A DNA stretch of 10,116 nucleotides. Origin: RGIG5327 sp045612485 (GTDB lineage: Bacteria > Verrucomicrobiota > Lentisphaeria > Victivallales > UBA1829). The stretch covers positions 1-10,116 of the forward strand of contig JAZKZE010000045.1 of NCBI GenBank assembly GCA_045612485.1. The letters are read 5' to 3'. Of the stretch, positions 6,110-10,116 are shown piece by piece (positions within the stretch are counted from its first letter, which is position 1; every line of letters starts with the position of its first letter). Position numbers and translations under genes: made by a program. The notes under the pieces are model-generated. The model did not search any database and was not told the origin of the DNA. It was given only the letters and a program-made list of their open reading frames with translations.

Positions 6110-8140
6110 TCAGCAGGCAAACAATCCGATTCCTGTAATACGGGGGAATACATTTCCTTTTGCGGAACGGAAAGAAAGTTTATATTCTTTTCCTTCCGGG
6201 AGTTCCAGAGTAACAATGTTTTCTTTTTCCGCAGCAATAACAGGATAATCCATACCGTTGACCCGGAGAAGCAACATTCCGTCTGCACGGAATTTGAGAA
6301 TATGTTTTCCAGTATCTTTTCCGTTCATCACAAGATCCAGAGAAGCATTGGGGAATACCTGATTGCCCACGATCCTCCAGGGAAGCCCCTCTTCAAGTAC
6401 AGCATGACAGCCGTGCATGAATCTGTCACATCTCCATTCGTCAGTGACGCCTCCGGCAATGATCACATCTGCCGCGCCGGCAAGGTACGCATCTTCCGCA
6501 GCACGGTACTGGGCATCATATTCCTCCTGAAGCATATTGCAGAGTGCGCGCAGGGGGGCGGGGTAAACCTGAAGAATATCTTCCCGCACATCAAAGGAGG
6601 CATGATCCAGTCCGTTGAAAAATTCCTCCCTCCCCATTTCATCTTCTGTGTAGGAGGAAAATACTTTTTCCGCATCTACAACAGCCTTTTTCAAAGCGGA
6701 AGCATTTTTATCCATTGCCTCCATACTGTCAAAATATCCGGCAGTACATTTGCAGAAACAATTCACACATTCCGCGGCACACAGCAGATTGCTCCACAGC
6801 ATGGCCAATCTCTTATACTCATTTTCAGGGAGAAGGTCTCTGATTTTCCCGATTTTTCCCAAACCGTCCTTTGCCAGCAGAAGAGCTTCTTCTTTTTCCG
6901 CAAGAAGTTCCTTTCTTGTTCCGGTACTGTTGCCGGAAAGGATCCCCCAGATCCCGGAATTATACTTGAGAGGAACATTTTCTTTGAAATTGGAGAAAAA
7001 CCCTCCTGCTTTGAAATACTTGAAAGAAGCATGGGGCGGGGTCTGATGGAAAATCACATTTCCATGGATATAATTCATTTTGAGAATAGCGTCCAGTCCC
7101 TGTTTGCCCAGTTCAATAAGTTCATTACGGCACGCTTCCGGATAATTGGCAGAAGCATACTCTTTCCGGATCTCTTCCGCAGTCACCTTTTCATCATTGA
7201 TTGCCCGCATATAGGCATAAAGATTGATCCCGTAGCGGTCGAAAACATTGTTGCCCACTCTGTCCAGTCTTATGGTGTATCTGTCCACACCTTTTGCCTG
7301 GGCTCCTCTCACCCAGCGGACAATATTTTCCACATTTTCCGCAGGCAGATTCCCGGCTCCCAGAAACTCTCCCAGAGAGTCACATTCTGCTCCGAGGGTC
7401 AGTTTTCCGGTATGATTGAGGAAGGGGTTTTCCGGCAGGAAAGGATCAAAGTCGTAGGGTGTGATCTTGGTTTCAACCTCAAAACGCATACCGTCATCTG
7501 ATGCCATCAAAGCTCCGGCAAGAATGTCTTCATAATCTTTTGCAATGGATCCGAAAGAACGCAAAATCAGTCTTTTGCCTCTTCTGGAAAGTTCCTCATA
7601 AAATACACCCGTAACATGCCGGACGACTTTTTCCGGCGGATAAAGATCCGGTGTGGAATTGTGGATGGCAGAGTAATCCGCTTCAGTCAAAGTAAGAACG
7701 ATCCCGTCCAGCTCAGGGATCTCTTCAAATGCCTGACTGATCTTGTAACGCAGAAGTTCCGTAAAAGCCTCTCCCAAAAGGTTGAATTCCCCCTTTTCAT
7801 CCAGAAGTTCCGGAATAAGTTCCACGATCCCTGCGGGAACGGTCACCTCCCGGTGCCAGTAATAAAGAGGTCTTCCGGAGTCATGGGCGATCTTCGCCAT
7901 TTCCCGTATGACAGCAATATTTTCATCAATTTTTTTGTGATCCAGTTCAGGAAGGGTATATTTGCGGAAATGGGCAAGCCCGTTCAAACCGCCGAGCAAT
8001 CCATGACAGAGAGCGCATACTTCAAAAGAATCCACTTTGTACGGGGATCTGTCCGCTTCTTCCACGACTTTCTTCATGTAGGCAGTATCAGGTGCGGTAG
8101 GATGCATGAGTGACCAGGTCACTTCAGGACGGGTATTCAT
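6110..8140 (-). CDS. Large glycoside-hydrolase-like protein, distantly GH67 (alpha-glucuronidase)-like
   Basis: The 676-residue protein has no signal peptide or membrane segment and is probably cytoplasmic. The first ~330 residues have the alternating strand/helix rhythm of a TIM barrel. Polar and acidic strand ends include YYWHREV (93-99), GIVLTLTEAD (146-155), LILRSFGS (191-198), FEVETKITPYDFDP (220-233) and LTLGAECDSLGEFLG (247-261). The last three resemble, in order and spacing, segments of GH67 alpha-glucuronidases that precede and contain substrate-binding residues. E153 is a possible catalytic acid, but this is inference. Residues about 330-570 are helical with a cysteine cluster (454-465); about 585-676 look beta-rich and carbohydrate-module-like. 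ATG 8140 has AAAGGAA upstream and sits after a promoter; a TTG at 8218 would fall inside the -35 box. The substrate is unknown; another clan of TIM-barrel hydrolases is possible. Confidence 0.7.
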   Translation of the reverse strand: MNTRPEVTWSLMHPTAPDTAYMKKVVEEADRSPYKVDSFEVCALCHGLLGGLNGLAHFRKYTLPELDHKKIDENIAVIREMAKIAHDSGRPLYYWHREVTVPAGIVELIPELLDEKGEFNLLGEAFTELLRYKISQAFEEIPELDGIVLTLTEADYSAIHNSTPDLYPPEKVVRHVTGVFYEELSRRGKRLILRSFGSIAKDYEDILAGALMASDDGMRFEVETKITPYDFDPFLPENPFLNHTGKLTLGAECDSLGEFLGAGNLPAENVENIVRWVRGAQAKGVDRYTIRLDRVGNNVFDRYGINLYAYMRAINDEKVTAEEIRKEYASANYPEACRNELIELGKQGLDAILKMNYIHGNVIFHQTPPHASFKYFKAGGFFSNFKENVPLKYNSGIWGILSGNSTGTRKELLAEKEEALLLAKDGLGKIGKIRDLLPENEYKRLAMLWSNLLCAAECVNCFCKCTAGYFDSMEAMDKNASALKKAVVDAEKVFSSYTEDEMGREEFFNGLDHASFDVREDILQVYPAPLRALCNMLQEEYDAQYRAAEDAYLAGAADVIIAGGVTDEWRCDRFMHGCHAVLEEGLPWRIVGNQVFPNASLDLVMNGKDTGKHILKFRADGMLLLRVNGMDYPVIAAEKENIVTLELPEGKEYKLSFRSAKGNVFPRITGIGLFAC

Positions 8141-8189
8141 TCTTGTTTTTCCTTTCGTTCTATATAATATTGTAGAAATATACTCTTTT

Positions 8190-8218
8190 AAGATAGCGTT
8201 TTTTCCGGCAACTTTCAA
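8190..8218 (-). promoter_or_regulatory. Promoter of the glycosidase-like gene
   Basis: On the minus strand, TTGAAA (8218-8213) and TATCTT (8195-8190) are separated by exactly 17 bases. Transcription would start near 8183 and leave a leader of about 43 bases, containing the AAAGGAA ribosome site, before ATG 8140. Confidence 0.5.
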
Positions 8219-8286
8219 GTAAAAAAAAAGTTTTATTGAAAAAACATTCCGCTGGAAAAGATATTACAGAATAATTACCTTATTGT

Positions 8287-8315
8287 AATCTTCCGGCAAT
8301 CTTCCGGCAATCTTC
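8287..8315. repeat. 11-bp tandem repeat in the divergent intergenic region
   Basis: AATCTTCCGGC occurs twice in direct tandem (8287-8297, 8298-8308), followed by a partial third copy AATCTTC (8309-8315). The period equals about one helical turn. It lies between the divergent promoters of the glycosidase-like and glycosyltransferase genes, so it could be an array of binding sites on one DNA face or simple replication slippage. Confidence 0.7.
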
Positions 8316-8353
8316 ACAGATTATATTAATTAAACTGTTTTTTTATTGCGCTA

Positions 8354-8369
8354 TACAGAAATTTCTGTA
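8354..8369. promoter_or_regulatory. 16-bp perfect palindrome upstream of the glycosyltransferase gene (candidate operator)
   Basis: TACAGAAATTTCTGTA is a perfect palindrome 60 bases before ATG 8430. Size and position fit a dimeric repressor site. No clear promoter was found beside it: TTGAAA (8236-8241) with GATATT (8260-8265) at 18 bases is the best match and is weak. Confidence 0.45.
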
Positions 8370-8429
8370 CCGAACGGAAAAGCGGGATTTTCTCATCGTA
8401 ACAGAAAAACAATTTTTTCAGGGAAGATA

Positions 8430-9875
8430 ATGAGAAACAGAAAAGACAACAGCAGAAAAGAAGATTCCGGCAAAAACTCTTTTACCGGTTCTCTTCTGAA
8501 AATTGCGGTATGGGCAATCGCCATCGCCTTTATCCCGCTGCTTCTTTATGTCATTATCGTAGCCCCGGATCTCAATGCTGCGGCAATCATCATCACTGGA
8601 TCCGCCTGGTACTTGCTGATTCCCTCTTTTGCCATCTCCGTGGGAACGCTTTTATACTTTCTCATGCAGGCGTTTCTTGCCTATTTCTACAAAGACGTCC
8701 TTCCCGGGAAAGAGGAAGATCTGCCCTGTCTTACAGTGATCGTACCGGCATATAACGAAGGAAAATATGTGGTCACAAGTCTGGAAAGTATTCTTGCCTG
8801 TGACTATCCCGCGGAAAAGCTGGAAGTCATTGCGGTAAATGACGGAAGCGAAGATGATACCTGGGACTGGATCAGCCGTACGGCAAAAGGATCAGGCAAC
8901 AGGATCAGGGCGGTCGATCTGAAAGAAAACCGGGGGAAGAAACATGCCCTCTGTACAGGTATAAGGATGGCAAAGGGCGAGATCATCGTTACCGTGGACA
9001 GTGACAGCAGACTGGACAGAAATGCTCTGCGGAATATTACAGCAAGATTCGTGAACCCGAAGGTGGGAGCTGTTGCCGGTTACTTCCTTGTAGGGAATAA
9101 AAATGAGGGGATCATACCGAAAATGCTGGAAGTAATGTTTGCTTTCGGTTTTGAATTCATCCGCCCCGGCCAGAGCCTGATCCATGCAGTACTCTGCACA
9201 CCGGGAGCCATGAGTGCCTACCGGCTTTCCGCCCTGCTGCCACTGCTGGAAAGCTGGGAAAACCAGACGTTTATGGGAAAACCTGCCAACATCGGGGAGG
9301 ACAGAGCCATAACAAGCCTTCTTATCCGCAACAACTGGTATGTGGAATTCCAGCGGGACGCCCTGGTCTATACCCGTATGCCGGTGACCTATAAAGGGGT
9401 ATGTAAAATGCTTATACGCTGGTGCAGAAGCGATGTAAGGGAAAACCTGCTGATGAGTCAGTATGCCTTCAGCACCCTTGCCCTTACAGATATACGCATG
9501 CATATACTGCGCTTTAATCTTCTTTTTGCCAACGGAACACTTTTCTTTACATTTTTCTGGCTGCCGCTTCTCCTGTGGATGCTGTTTGTTTCCCCGGTAA
9601 TGACTCTCATATACACCATCAGCGGTTCGGTGATGTGGTCTATGATGCCTGCCGCCATCTACGCATTCCGTTATAATGCAAAAGATGCGCTCTGGGCATT
9701 TGTTTACGGGATATACAGTGTTCCCTTCATCTCCTGGATTTGTATTTACTCCATACTGACAGCGGGCAATACAGACTGGATGACAAGACGGCTTCCCCAA
9801 TCCTCCGCAGGGAAAGACAATACAAACCAATGTCTTGAAACAGCCGGAGCCGTCCCGCCCCCATCCGAAAAATGA
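8430..9875 (+). CDS. Membrane-embedded family 2 glycosyltransferase of the hyaluronan synthase/NodC type
   Basis: The 481-residue protein should polymerise or transfer sugars from a nucleotide-sugar at the inner membrane, probably for an exopolysaccharide. Two N-terminal membrane segments (about 22-46 and 52-86) are followed by a GT-A domain: VIVPAYNE (103-110), VNDGSEDD (136-143), DSDS (190-193, the DxD-type metal site), CTPGAMSAYR (256-265) and GEDR (289-292, catalytic-base motif). The acceptor motif reads MLIRWCRSDVRE (327-338). It aligns with QQxRWxKSxxRE of hyaluronan synthase and NodC, except that the first Gln is Met. Several C-terminal membrane segments (about 365-445) end in NTDWMTRR, also typical of that group. 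ATG 8430 is chosen because GGGAAG precedes it; a TTG 84 bases upstream has no ribosome site and would place the palindrome inside the gene. The product is not predictable. Confidence 0.88.
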   Translation: MRNRKDNSRKEDSGKNSFTGSLLKIAVWAIAIAFIPLLLYVIIVAPDLNAAAIIITGSAWYLLIPSFAISVGTLLYFLMQAFLAYFYKDVLPGKEEDLPCLTVIVPAYNEGKYVVTSLESILACDYPAEKLEVIAVNDGSEDDTWDWISRTAKGSGNRIRAVDLKENRGKKHALCTGIRMAKGEIIVTVDSDSRLDRNALRNITARFVNPKVGAVAGYFLVGNKNEGIIPKMLEVMFAFGFEFIRPGQSLIHAVLCTPGAMSAYRLSALLPLLESWENQTFMGKPANIGEDRAITSLLIRNNWYVEFQRDALVYTRMPVTYKGVCKMLIRWCRSDVRENLLMSQYAFSTLALTDIRMHILRFNLLFANGTLFFTFFWLPLLLWMLFVSPVMTLIYTISGSVMWSMMPAAIYAFRYNAKDALWAFVYGIYSVPFISWICIYSILTAGNTDWMTRRLPQSSAGKDNTNQCLETAGAVPPPSEK

Positions 9876-9923
9876 TCACAGGATCATACTCCGGTTCTTT
9901 ATCCGGAAACAGAATATTTTCTG
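9871..9923. other. Three small dyads after the glycosyltransferase gene; rest of the right intergenic stretch holds no gene
   Basis: ATGATC-ACAG-GATCAT (9872-9887, overlapping the stop codon), TCCGG/CCGGA (9890-9907) and CAGAA-TATT-TTCTG (9910-9923) follow one another. Each stem is only five or six bases and no T-tract follows, so a terminator is not supported. From 9924 to the edge I see AT-rich sequence without a convincing reading frame. Confidence 0.3.
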
Positions 9924-10104
9924 AATAAAATCCATTGTATATATACGATTTTTCTGTTGCTTTTCAGATTATTTACACAGATATCCCATAATTTCTCAAA
10001 AAACAGGTATTTTCGCCATATTTGAGCGGGAGAAAATTGGATTTTGAAAAAGTGTTTTTGTCAGATTTTCCAGACAGTATGAGTGAAATATCATAGAGGA
10101 GAAT

Positions 10105-10116
10105 AAAAAAGCCCCA
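10105..10116 (-). terminator. Possible half of an intrinsic terminator cut by the right edge
   Basis: Read on the minus strand, the edge gives TGGGGC followed by six T and ATTC. This is the right arm and T-tract expected of a Rho-independent terminator of a minus-strand gene outside the window. The left arm cannot be seen. Confidence 0.35.

Noticed and set aside
6302..7501. Plus-strand open frame (399 codons) opposite the glycosidase-like gene
   Set aside because: The minus frame has a promoter, ribosome site and barrel-like rhythm; the plus translation is rich in F, H, I and S and has no domain pattern or ribosome site.
8892..9830. Minus-strand open frame (312 codons) opposite the glycosyltransferase gene
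   Set aside because: It is antisense to all catalytic motifs of an intact glycosyltransferase; its Cys/His/Gly-rich translation is a codon-bias artefact.
9937..9946. Palindrome GTATATATAC
   Set aside because: A short alternating AT tract in AT-rich intergenic DNA; not distinguishable from chance.
9996..10094. Small minus-strand frame (32 codons) in the right intergenic stretch
   Set aside because: It has no ribosome site and no recognisable features; a frame of this length is expected by chance.
10095..10101. GAGGAG near the right edge as ribosome site of a plus-strand gene
   Set aside because: No start codon follows within the 15 remaining bases, and the adjoining A6-GCCCC looks more like a terminator of the other strand.
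1..10116. CRISPR arrays, tRNA or rRNA genes, insertion sequences with terminal repeats
   Set aside because: No regularly spaced repeats, cloverleaf-like segments, rRNA motifs or transposase frames were seen on either strand.

Overview
The window reads as bacterial chromosome. It carries a HAMP-SpoIIE/RsbU-type membrane protein, an endonuclease-type MutL, an oligopeptide-transporter-type ATPase, a TPR membrane protein, a large glycosidase-like protein and a HAS/NodC-like membrane glycosyltransferase. Shine-Dalgarno sites and sigma70-like promoters are visible. The mix suggests a Gram-negative of the PVC type (Lentisphaerota/Victivallales would fit), but no phylogenetic marker is present beyond mutL, so this is a weak inference.

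Left part (1-2001): the first 150 bases, read on the minus strand, encode the conserved Recombinase-domain segment of a large serine recombinase that has lost its 5' catalytic part and runs off the edge. A plus-strand gene follows, with a structured leader (nested inverted repeats at 166-199). It encodes a two-TM sensor-type protein with a HAMP linker and a SpoIIE-like phosphatase domain that has lost several metal-ligand aspartates. This part is visibly more AT-rich than the rest and looks like accessory DNA.

Middle (2002-6109): a convergent intergenic hairpin, then a minus-strand cluster transcribed OppD-like ATPase -> TPR membrane protein -> mutL. The genes nearly touch or overlap: TTGA or a 17-base gap at the first junction, ATGA at the second. 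A strong promoter (TTGACA-17-TATATT) precedes the ATPase gene. The pairing of an orphan peptide-transporter ATPase with mismatch repair is odd and is probably operon drift rather than a pathway.

Right part (6110-10116): a 676-residue cytoplasmic protein with distant resemblance to GH67 alpha-glucuronidases (minus strand) and a divergent membrane glycosyltransferase of the hyaluronan-synthase/NodC type (plus strand). They are separated by a 289-base intergenic region holding a promoter, an 11-bp tandem repeat and a 16-bp perfect palindrome. The last 240 bases have no gene; the extreme end looks like half a terminator of a gene beyond the edge.

Across the minus-strand genes and the intergenic regions the hexamer TTCCGG/CCGGAA is strikingly frequent (about 41 by hand count).
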